Assembly: GCA_945643635.1 (NCBI GenBank)
Contig: CALZFC010000010.1
Span: 1,942,001 to 2,006,000 of the forward strand
DNA from: Allodiplogaster sudhausi
Taxonomy: Eukaryota; Nematoda; Chromadorea; Rhabditida; Diplogasteridae
Reading direction: 5' to 3'
DNA: 64,000 bases
Under the pieces are notes generated by a model. That model searched no databases, was not told the DNA's origin, and saw only the letters and a list, made by a program, of their open reading frames with translations. The position numbers were made by a program, and so were the translations under genes. Below, one piece after another: positions 54,737 through 64,000 of this stretch. Position 1 is the stretch's first letter, and every line of letters starts with the position of its first letter.

Positions 54737-57700
54737 TTTTACTCATGCGACAACTGTTGACTTGTAGACTCTGTCAGTTCCCCTTCTCTCTCCTTCGCTC
54801 CTTTCTCTCTCCCTTACCGGCAGTCGTCATCCATCTCTCTCTCCTCTCTCTCCCTAATTTCTCTCTTAAGTTCTCTCTCCCTAACCATGCACTTGAGCTG
54901 AGTGGCTGCCGCTTTCCTCTTCCGACGAGCAACTCTTTTCACACCTGAAATTTTAATAACAATGCTTTTTAGTCGCAACAAATAAGAAATAAAAAAATCC
55001 TATATTAAACGCTTTTCCTTAAATATGCTTCAGAAAAGGCTACTAATCTCTGAAAACCATTGTCGCCACTTACCTTCCAAGGTCGAGGTTGTCAGTGGCA
55101 CCGAGCTCGCCGATGAGCTCTTGAAGCTCCTTCAATTCACTACCGGAGACATTGTCGGCCACAGTAATTTTTGCCTGCATTCCTTCCCTCTTGGTGATCT
55201 TCACGATCTCTCTTAGCCTACTGCCGGGGATTTCGTTGCCGTTCAGGCAGAGTTTCTGAAAACATTTAAGTATATGTATAAATGAAGATCAGAAATACCT
55301 ACTATTACTTGCTATGCCTATAAGGACTTTTGTCTATCAAGATACTTCTACCAAAATCAGACTAGAAATTTGTTGCAAATTTTTTTTTAGGATAATTATA
55401 TCCACCCGAATACTAAAACGATCAAACTTCGGAAAGCTTTCAAAGAATTAAATATGTTTTAAGAGGGGGAGAAACAAGCCAAAAGGGCTCACACGGCTGG
55501 AAGAAAACTAGAAAACGGGTGCTCATGAACATGAACAACCTTGAGCTTCGAGTAGCGGATCCCGGCAAGCTCAGCGAATATAGCGTCAGCGCCGCTGTCG
55601 TCCAAGCTCGTGTGAGAGAAGTCTACACTTTCAATGTCTGGCAGTCGGCTGAGACTCTGGAAAGAGAGAAAGAGAGAGGCTTGTTATATCAACTCCTCCG
55701 TCACAGATTCAGGACTCTTTCTTTGCATTTTATAGTTTGGGATACCGCTCTGCTAGCAAATCTACTGTAGGCGATAATCTCGGCGCTGTCGATAATGCAC
55801 CCGGATATTAGTCCTTGATGGAATACATTACCATCGTGACTCTACCGAATATTTCTCTGCTTCTACCTTTGACAGTGCAATCGCTGCTCTCCCACTGCAG
55901 GAGTTATGGCTGAAGTTGATGATTCTGAGACGGCGATTATGAGCGAATGAAGCAGCCAAAGCCTGTGACATGTATACTTCAATTAGATTTTAATTTGCTG
56001 CAAATCACAATAATACAAATGTGCAAAATATATTTAATTTCTTACTGTAATAATTATTTATATTTTCAAACAATTTCTAGTAATTCCATTTATTTATTTA
56101 TTTATTTATTTATCATACATGAAATAAGGTATTTCAATGTGACAGCATTGACATAAAGATTATGGTCGTCGTTTCATTGCAAAAATAGTAAAAATAGGTG
56201 AGGGTGGGGAGGGGGTAGGGATCGACGCAGGGATCGACGCACCGAGTCGCACCAAGCCGGGGGCGCCACTGCCCGGCCTCGTCTTTGCCAGAGACGGTAC
56301 AAGCTGGAGAGGAACAGCAGGAGGATTGACCCGGATTGTCGATGGGGGCGTAGAACATTAGCAGGGAATAATAAGCACTCTACTCAAAGATTATTTACTA
56401 CAACTGCATTAACAAGACTGAATATATTCTCAATTCGAGATAGGATGCCTCTAGCAGTCGGAACAGACCTTGCAGTAATGAAAGATAAAGGCAAGTTAGG
56501 ATATCCTCTAGCAGTGCGTAATGCAAATGAGTAGAAGAGTAAATCAGATCTAGTGACAGGAACGTGAAATGAGAATATAGATCTACGACCAGAAGATGGC
56601 TTGAACGAATAAAAGATATTAATATTAGAAGCAAGAATCATGTTCAATATCTTGAATGACGTAGTAAAGTCAATTTCTAAACGCCTTCGGTAGAGTGAAT
56701 AAAGAGAGAAAAGTTTAAGGCGTTCATCATACGATGGAATATTCTTAAAGTCTATTCGAGATTGCGAGCATCTAACAAACAATAACCTACTGAAAACTTT
56801 CTGTACATTCTCAACTGCTCGAATCTGCATAATTCTATGTGGTGACCAGACTGGTGAGGCAAATTCTATAACCGGTAAAACAAAACATTTAAATAAAATA
56901 AAAAAAAAACGAATGTATGGTTGAGCAGTTTTAGACTTAAGTATTCTGAAGAGAGCATAAACGAGACGTAAAGCTTTAGAAACAAGTACTGATATATGCT
57001 CCTTAAAGCTAAGGTCAGAGTCTACTAAGACCCCTAGGTCTCGTACTGCTCCACTGGCGACAGAGAAAGCTATCGATATGTCTGGGATGGTACGAGACGG
57101 AGAAAGCGGAGATGTAAGAGAAGACAGAGAGAGAGACAGGAATGTGTGGTAGACAAAGTAGGGTAAGCGGGGATTCCTTTTGCCTAGGTGCAAAACAACG
57201 CACTTTTTATGTGCGATTTCCAACTGCATGTTTTAGCAGTAATTTTGGATGGCAACAGTTGCTTGTGAAAGATGGAGTGAGAAATGCCCTGAGAAGAGGG
57301 GTCAAAGGAGGTAAAAAGTTTCATGTCATCAGCAAAAAGTGAGATTTTAACCAGAGGTAAGTGTGAAAAAGCCTCAGGTAGATCCGCAGTATAAAGACTG
57401 AAAAGCAGAGGAGACAATACACAACCCTGCGGGACACCAGAGTTAGCAGGGAACACAGATGACAAAGTGTTGTTAACCTTTACTCTGAATGAGCGGTGTG
57501 TGAGAAAGGACTCAAACCAGCGTAGCCAGTTTCCTTTAAATCCCATGCATTCGAGTTTAGTAATTTAGGGACGGACACTTTATCAAACGCCTTGGCCAAA
57601 TCATAATAAAGAACATCCACCGAACGGTTTGAACAAATTTCACGTTTCCAAAACTGAGAACACTCGAGAAGGTTTGTTATTACAGATTTGCCTTTAGTGA

Positions 57701-59964
57701 ATCCATGCTGACATGCAGGAATAAGATTAAAACGCTCACAATGCTGTACGATCTTCCGCTTCAGGCACCTTTCCATGACCTTACTAGCAGCTGGTGAAAT
57801 TGTAATTGGACGAAAATCCTCGGGTGAGGAAGGTGAGGGGACCTTGTTGATTGGCAAAACTATGCCCTCGCGCCATTTGGAGGGAACCTGGCCAAGGGTA
57901 AGAGAGAAGTTGAAGATAAAGCTTAACGGTTCGGCAAGCGAGTGCGAACAATTTTTAAGAATAATCGCTGGAATTCCATCTGAAGTAATGGAGCAAGACG
58001 GCTTTAGGTGCTTAAGATGATAAGCTACTTGTTGAGGCATTATAATAAAATTGGAGAGTGCGTGAGAAGCATGAAGAGAAGGTTCGAGAGCAATTCCATT
58101 GTCGCATATAAAAACACTGGAAAAGTACTTAGCTAAAGCATCAGCTTTGGTCAAGTCAGATGAAAGGACTTTACCATTCGCATAGAAAGAGCCAATGTGT
58201 GAGCGCTTTTTAAGTCTGGCAGAAAGGTGTTGGAATAATCTAGACGGGCTGGTTAGGAAACGGGATTCAGAGTTCCTAGAAAATTTTGCGATGAGATTTT
58301 GCAGCTTTTTGGAAATCGCTAGTGAAAGCCTATCAAAATGAAGTCTAGTGAGGGGGCGTAGAGAGGTGCAGGGGGAGATAGAGAGAGAGAGAAGGAGACA
58401 GATGAGTGATCAGATGAGCAAAAAGGAGCGCAGACTACGCAAGAAGAGAGTAATTCCTCTGTGGCAATAACAACATCTAGAATATTGGGCCCGTGGGTTG
58501 GATTTTTAACATATTGGATGAGAGAGAGATCAAAAACTAGACTTGAAAGTCGTTTGTTTTGCCCTTTAGTAGAGGAAAGATCGTTCCAATCAACTGACAT
58601 GTTCAAATGCTCTTGCAAAAGGTCAAAGAGGCAGTCGTTCGCAGCGGCACATGTATTGGGAGGGCGATAGACAAGAACTACTCGCGTCATGCCAAGGTCA
58701 AGTGGGGAATGCACATCGATTGCAAGGATATCACACGGAGACTTAAAGTTGAGAGAGACACGAGAGACAGCGACTGTTTGCTTAAACATAACTAACACTC
58801 CGCCTCCACACTTACTTTTTCGATCAGAACGAAGAAGGCAGTAAGGCAAGTTAGCAGTTAATTCGCTATCCAAAATATTGGCATTGAGCCATGTTTCAGT
58901 GACAAGGAGAATGTCTGGTCTAGTAATTGATACATAAGCGTGGAAGTCAGTGAGCTTATTAACAAGACTACGTGCATTAAACATGACACAACAAAGAGAC
59001 GTAGGACGGGTAACTGACGGAGTTGCGAGACAGCTTCCTTGCTGACTCAGTTTCCCATCGCGGAGTCGGAAGCAGGAGGAGCGGTGGAAGAGGAAGAGGG
59101 CATGGGGCTGGGGACAGAGAGGCGCTGCCGGCCGGGAATTTCACTCCTTTTCCAGATCTGTTCTCTGAAGATGGTCCAGATGTTAGGCTCCGACCGACTC
59201 AGCCAAGAGAGGTGCTCACGATCCCTCTGGAGACAGCGCCTCTCCTCCTCCGTCATCGACCGACGGACGAAGACTCGAGACCACGATGAGTGGCCACGGA
59301 GGGAGGGCGCCGCCTTCAGGGCCTTCCCAAGTCTTATCCTTTCAATGGGTAAAAGAAACATAAAACACTGGTATCAACTACAATTTTCACATCTTTCATT
59401 ACCCAACGTGTCCGGACTAGAAAAACATTAGAATACCTGGATTTCTTTGACAGAGAAAACATTTCGCTGCAGAACTATCTCTTTAAGACAGCCGTAATCC
59501 TGTAAGAAAGCTATATATATACCAGGAGAAAAAGGTACTGTCGATTTGGCAGCCCTCCATCATCAAATTAATCTCCGGTTTTCTCGACAGTGTCTTTTAG
59601 TGCTTTTAACCTTCTGATACAAACGCATATCTAACTGGCATCCGTACGGTACAATATGAATTCTAATAATTTTTCTGACGTGTAAACGTTATGACCTCAT
59701 TTGGAGAAAACAAATACATAGCTTGAATACCTTGGCAAGTGCCAATGCTCCGTTGTCGTCGAGTCTGCCCTGCCAGAAAGCTTTTCAGCTTCAAACGCCG
59801 TCCGAGAACTCGCGCGCGCTTTGCGCACAGCAGCATCGACTCGCCGATCACCTGAAAAGAGCGAAGGATAGAGAGAGAGGAGAGAGCTAGAACACGCAGA
59901 GAGAGGGAGAGAGAGAGATAGAAAGAGAGAAGAGAGAGAGAGAGCGAGAGAGGAGAGAGTGAGA

Positions 59965-59997
<33 letters not shown>

Positions 59998-60104
59998 GAG
60001 GAAAGGAATAAAGGAAATATTCTCACCACTCCTCCACGGCCGAGCCCATTGTTGCATAGCCGGAGAGTCTCCAGCTCAAATGCTGCCGGGGAAGAGAGCA
60101 AGTC
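52531..60104 (-). CDS. Ran GTPase-activating protein (RanGAP), 5' end not found
   Basis: Leucine-rich-repeat GTPase activator for Ran in nuclear transport. Exons: 60104-60027 (LRLCNNGLG), 59851-59731, 59499-59437, 55962-55867 (NFSHNSCS), 55656-55540, 55255-55074 (KLCLNGNEIPG), 54944-54886 (acidic SSEEESGS), 53279-53161, 52689-52531. LRLCNNGLGRGG matches the family's LRLCNNGxGxGG block. The LRRs, then an acidic stretch, then an alpha-helical C-terminal part reproduce the RanGAP domain order. All but one exon keep phase. Exon 59851-59731 is 121 nt and changes frame at a GGG run near 59775, either an assembly error or damage. The first LRRs and the end of the protein were not identified. Confidence 0.8.
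54155..54245 (-). other. tRNA-like sequence
   Basis: On the minus strand TGTGTGCTAGAGTAATGCGA resembles an A-box region, followed by TTCGGACTATGAATCTTGAG and a B-box-like GGTACTGGGTTCGGTAACT. It looks like a tRNA pseudogene or the head of a tRNA-derived SINE. The acceptor stem does not pair convincingly by eye. It lies within a RanGAP intron. Confidence 0.4.
56088..59361 (-). mobile_element. CR1/Jockey-type LINE, frameshifted, in a RanGAP intron
   Basis: Non-LTR retrotransposon in the same orientation as RanGAP, inside its intron 55963-59436. An N-terminal region (59361-59047) of unknown type is followed by an AP endonuclease (58984-58319; FNARSLVNKL, then SDHSSVSF). The reverse transcriptase is split over frames 58154-57480 (FRPITISPAASKVMER, FTKGKSV, DLAKAFDKV) and 57546-57184 (SGVPQGCVLSPLLFSLYTAD and LFADDMKLF). 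A C-terminal ORF covers 57229-56384. The 3' end is an (AAAT)n-type tail at 56113-56088, as in CR1 elements. Frame changes near 57540 and 57200 make it non-autonomous as read. The 5' end is not defined. Confidence 0.85.
59870..60002 (-). repeat. (CT)n/(GA)n tract at a RanGAP intron
   Basis: About 130 bp of CTCTCT (gene strand) between the exon ending at 60027 and the exon starting at 59851; the whole intron is little more than this tract. Confidence 0.9.
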
Positions 60105-61261
60105 CTCCAAATTTTTACATCATATTCATCCTTTTGTATGACTATAGTAGTAATCAGGCTTAATATCTGCATCATTTTCACTTTGTGTTAGTTCATCTTT
60201 TCTTCCTAGATTAATTGCACACGGCAGCTCGCTCAGTTAGTAAACGTGCGCCATGCTTGTCTGGAAAATGGACCAGTTTAAAGTAAAAGAAGAAAAAACA
60301 TCGACACCTTTTTGCGAAACTTGGTACAAGGTTTGCCAAGGTTTCTTTAAAAGGCTGATATAATTTGTTGATTGACAGGAACTTGTAGAGAAGTCACATC
60401 TATGGCGACAGCATTCCTAGTGGTCTTCGCGTGTATGGCGACATAATCTGAAAGTGATTATACTGAGAGACAGGCAACATATGCAGCGTTTTTCCTAGGA
60501 GCAACGGATCATATTTCATTGACCGTGAAATGGGATAAAAAACGCCAAAGCCTCAAAAAAGCTGTTCATTTTATTTTGTTCGAGTTCTATTTTACGGACG
60601 TCGGCCTAAATTGGTGAATATTCACGGAATATGAATTGGTAAAGCATTCGATGCTTCTCAAACTACTGGCGACAAGACGCTCCATACATACATACATACA
60701 TACATACATACATACATACATCCAGAGGGGGCAAGAAAAGCAAAAGTGAATGAGGTGTCTCCATCGTTGTCCTAGGGAGATGGGTTGATCACTTTCTAAC
60801 ACTTGTTGCTTTCTGTGTCTTTCTCTCTTTTTTTCTCGCTCTCTTCAGTTTTTTTCTCTTCTCACCTACTTCTTCACCATCTTCTCTCTTGTTTTGTTAG
60901 TCATCATCTCGCTCATGGTCAGCCTGTGAAATGTCCACCATTCAAATCAGACATTTTTCTTTCATTCTAAACTCTATTTTTCTCCAACTGCAGAATAAAC
61001 ATTCTAGCTTCTCATTCTTCGTAACATATTTTTGCGTCATGGCAAGGGTGTCAGATGTGTCTGTTGAAATATTTTCCATAATACAATGAAATGTTGCTAT
61101 ATGCGCAATCTAAATGGAATGAAAGAAATTCCCTCAAACTTTCTGGATGTTTCTTTTACGCCTAGAAGAATTATATACATAAAACAAAACTTAGGTTAAT
61201 TATTGCCCGGATACCTAATTTAATGCGTTCTTACAATTGGATATTCGTAAAGTAAATGTCC
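60105..61261. other. Spacer, no gene seen
   Basis: AT-rich with a (TACA)n tetranucleotide tract at 60685-60722 and CT-rich sequence at 60815-60890. The RanGAP first LRR exons would be expected here or beyond the window but were not recognised. Confidence 0.5.
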
Positions 61262-64000
61262 TGAAAAGTGAGTCACTGAATCGGAGAATTTTCGCTCTAG
61301 TTTCCGCAGACAAATATCTTTCTAATATATACAAATATCTTTGCGGTTTTTGACCAGTGATAAGCTTTTGCGAGAAAAATGTTCTCAAGCTCATGTTTCA
61401 TTGACTACATCATATGTTTTCATAAGAGCGATTTGCGCGAGTGCTATACTTGTATTTTCTTGCTTTATATGCATATTTTATGCTTTCATATACATATGTA
61501 TGCTCAATTTCCGCCAATACCGGAAGAATGTCCTCTCGAGTTGTAAGAAATTATTATGGATTTCTAAAAGAAAAGCGCTTATTGCATTGGACGTTGAAAG
61601 AATTTGGCAACTTTTGGACTTCCGTAACAATTTGCTCCTAATTAGTGTTGTGTCCTCACGTAGGGGACGTTGTGTCCTTCACACAGAGGGACAGGGAATA
61701 GATTGCGGGAAGACGAGGCGACAGCGGGACAAGGGTTTATTGAGAGAGTGAAGAGGGAAAGGAGAGTCGACCGCTTGTGAGAGGGAACGAGGAATGAAGT
61801 GAGGGGAAACAGGAAGAGAGTGAGGGAGAAGTCCACCGAACGAGGGCTCGCGAGAAGGCAGAAGTGGAGAGACATTAACTGACTCTGAGTCTGACTGCCG
61901 AGGGTTTATATACCATTGCACTTAGACGAGTATAATGTAACAGGACTCATAGAGTCCACATATATATGTACATAGTACATATTAACATGAGTAGATATTT
62001 ACATATCTACTCAACAATTATCAATGTCGTCGTTAGACATTTTGAATTCACAGCTTATAAAAAGCGTTCTGAGCATGATAAAAATGAGCACTTTCTGAGC
62101 ATGATAAAAAGCGGAGGGTTCATTTTTTTCCGATAGTTTGAATTTTTGAATGCCGCACCGCTGCTTTGAAATGCCGTGTACCCGCAGTGGAATTAAAAAA
62201 AAGAACGATTGATATATCGCTGCCTGTTTAGAATAGAGCAATAAGTTATGGGAAGTGAAATTTAATTACTTGCTAACCGACATAAATCTTTCCGGAAAAG
62301 TGAGTTGCTGTGTCGGCGGTGGTCTTTCGCTCTAGATTATGCAGAAAAGTATCTTTCATGTACAAATGCGGTTTCCCAGAGATAAGTTTACGGGATAAAA
62401 AAAAGTCCGCTAGCTCAACTTTCATTGACTACATTATATACGTTTTCATAAGAGTAATTTGCGCGAGTGATATACTATATATTTTCTTGCTTTATGTGCA
62501 TTTTTTTGAATTCATTCATTCATCTATGTACATCTTTCTCAACTTCAGCCAATTCCGGAAGAATGTCCTCTCGTATTGTAAGAAATTATTCTAGATTTCT
62601 AAAAGAAAAAAAAGCGTCTATTCCTGTGGGCGTTGAGAAAATTTCTCTTGTTACTTTTTAATGTATCATTTGTTCGTACGTTTAAGACACCCTTCTGTAA
62701 AGACTATTTTGCGGCTATATTTAGCAGCTATCTAGAATAGATAATAAAAAAATTGTTTCAACGAGCCTTTTCAAACACATATGTACATATGTATGTATAC
62801 ATTTCCTTTCAAGCTATTCCATTTTGATTTTCTATCACGTTGCTAATAAAGTTTTTGAAAGGCTGAATAGGACTTGGATTATTCTATTCTGAGAACACTT
62901 CCTGTTGTTAATAAATCTTCATGACTCCTCCTATTGCACATAACTTACTTGTCCAAAGACCAATATGCGCTACTTTCTAGTGAAAGTGACTGCACATAAT
63001 TCCCAAATCACGCCTCAATCTTTGTTTGCGAACTGCACCAGGAGCTTCCCATGGGCAATTCCAGCTTCTTTTCTGAGAAACTTTGATATTTCACATATTA
63101 GAGGACAGTTTACAAGATCCTACTTATTCACCATCCTGTTCCGCCGCTCTGCGCAATTATTTCCAATGTCCCCTATAATGTTGGACAAAACTAAAGATTT
63201 CTCGCTTTTGAAACTAATGTTTTGCAGTAATTTATTCATTTGTGTCGGTTAGTCGTCATATGTACATACGTTTGAGTAAATCATTGTAAACTGTTCTAGC
63301 CGAACCGAGCGAGCTATATATGATGTGAAGAAATGCATTTTTGCCGTCTTTTGCACTTTCATTACAATTTGCTCATAATTGTCAATGTCATCGTTAGAAA
63401 TTTTTGCATGTACTGCTAACATTAGGTGCCGCTTCGGATTCGTTTCACGGAACTAAAACATTTGAAGCCCGTTCTCTTCATGAAAACGTCACCACTAATC
63501 ACAACTAGGAATGAGAAAAAAACGAACGATTGAATTTCACTGCATGTTGACCCGAGAGGAATAAGTGAAATAGAATTAAATTTAATCACAAGCTAGCCGA
63601 CATACTAAATCTTCGCCGAAACCCAAATGTTGGCCAATATGGCGTCAGTTTTTCCAAGATTAATTACACGGCCGTATTTTTATTTATTTATTTCTAAAAT
63701 CTCTCTCCCTTATTTGTGAGCCCGTTGATTCTGTTATGTTTGTTAACCTAGGCAACATATCACCCGAAGCGTTTATAAACTTATATATTTGTAAAGTAAG
63801 TTTTCTGAAAAGTAAGTCACTGAATCAGAGGATTTTCCCTCTCGCTTCCACAGACAAATATCTTTCTGTGAAAATGCGGTTTCCCATAGATAAGTATTCG
63901 GGAGAAAAATTTGCAAGCTCAAGTTTCATTGCATACATTTTACGTTTTCATAAGAGTGATTGGCGCGAGTGATATACTATATATTTTCTTGCTTTATATG
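61262..64000. repeat. Long tandem repeat, three diverged units
   Basis: Units begin at about 61262, 62293 and 63806 (CTGAAAAGTGAGTCACTGAA and variants). They share TATCTTTC, GCGGTTT, GATAAG, TTTCATTGACTACAT, ATAAGAG-GATTTGCGCGAGTG, TATATTTTCTTGCTTTAT, and a segment with CAATGTCxTCGTTAG. The first unit is interrupted by a solo LTR and the third runs off the window. The open frames here are shared by chance of the repeat and are not supported as genes. Confidence 0.75.
61646..61960 (-). mobile_element. Solo LTR of an LTR retrotransposon
   Basis: Read on the minus strand the 315-bp unit starts TGTGGACTC and ends GGACACAACA (TG...CA). It has a TATA box (TATATAAACC, 61904-61913) and a polyadenylation signal AATAAA (61736-61741) about 170 bp later, the U3-R-U5 order of an LTR. 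No internal region or second LTR is adjacent, and no clear target-site duplication was seen, so it is an old recombination product. The superfamily is undetermined. Confidence 0.65.

Noticed and set aside
57142..58020. Plus-strand frames across the LINE
   Set aside because: They are antisense shadows of the reverse transcriptase and endonuclease.

Overview
The window is genomic DNA from an animal, most likely a rhabditid-type nematode. The coding exons are short (60-180 bp), with T-rich 3' splice sites (TTTCAG or TTTTAG) and AT-rich introns. There is a secreted protein with two ShK (SXC) domains, a family greatly expanded in nematodes, and one 5S-rRNA-like remnant closely resembles nematode 5S RNA. 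The species cannot be named from the sequence alone. (GA)n, (CT)n, (TA)n, (TACA)n and (TTTG)n microsatellites are very common. Most of the longest open frames outside the genes are translations of these repeats and are not genes.

Layout. 0.2-9.2 kb (+): a focal adhesion kinase gene that enters the window inside its FERM domain and runs through the tyrosine kinase, a proline-rich linker and the FAT domain. 11.5-13.5 kb (+): a three-exon gene of unknown function, with a decayed copy at 21.1-21.7 kb. 14-28.8 kb: a mobile or accessory zone. It holds a minus-strand gene fragment that may resemble the N-terminal region of Polinton-type DNA polymerases, two 5S-rRNA-like remnants, two tandem GRF-like zinc-finger genes (-), a broken Polinton/Maverick-type DNA polymerase B (-), a small P2X7-cytoplasmic-domain-like gene (+), and a 12-exon THAP-DDE transposase-like gene (+). 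28.8-35.4 kb: mostly repeats and unassigned sequence. 35.5-38.9 kb (+): proteasome subunit beta-6, apparently intact. 39.7-40.2 kb: a MITE with perfect terminal inverted repeats. 40.6-42.1 kb (-): the ShK protein gene. 44.5-49.2 kb: one complete and two truncated copies of a secreted Ala/Glu/Pro-rich, probably GPI-anchored protein. 49.25-50.75 kb (+): a truncated, interrupted SLC6-type transporter. 51.25-51.59 kb (+): a divergent ubiquitin-like gene. 52.5-60.1 kb (-): RanGAP, with a CR1/Jockey-type LINE inside one intron. 61.3-64 kb: long tandem repeats interrupted by a solo LTR.

The housekeeping genes (FAK, proteasome beta-6, RanGAP) are unrelated in function and only share the neighbourhood. 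The 14-29 kb zone is the most unusual part. It places a dead Polinton-like polymerase beside a divergently transcribed pair: an intact P2X7-domain protein and a THAP-DDE transposase-like gene. Several mobile or duplicated genes carry single in-frame stop codons in otherwise well-kept frames. Exon joins are my own reading of splice signals and reading phase; no alignment or database search was run.
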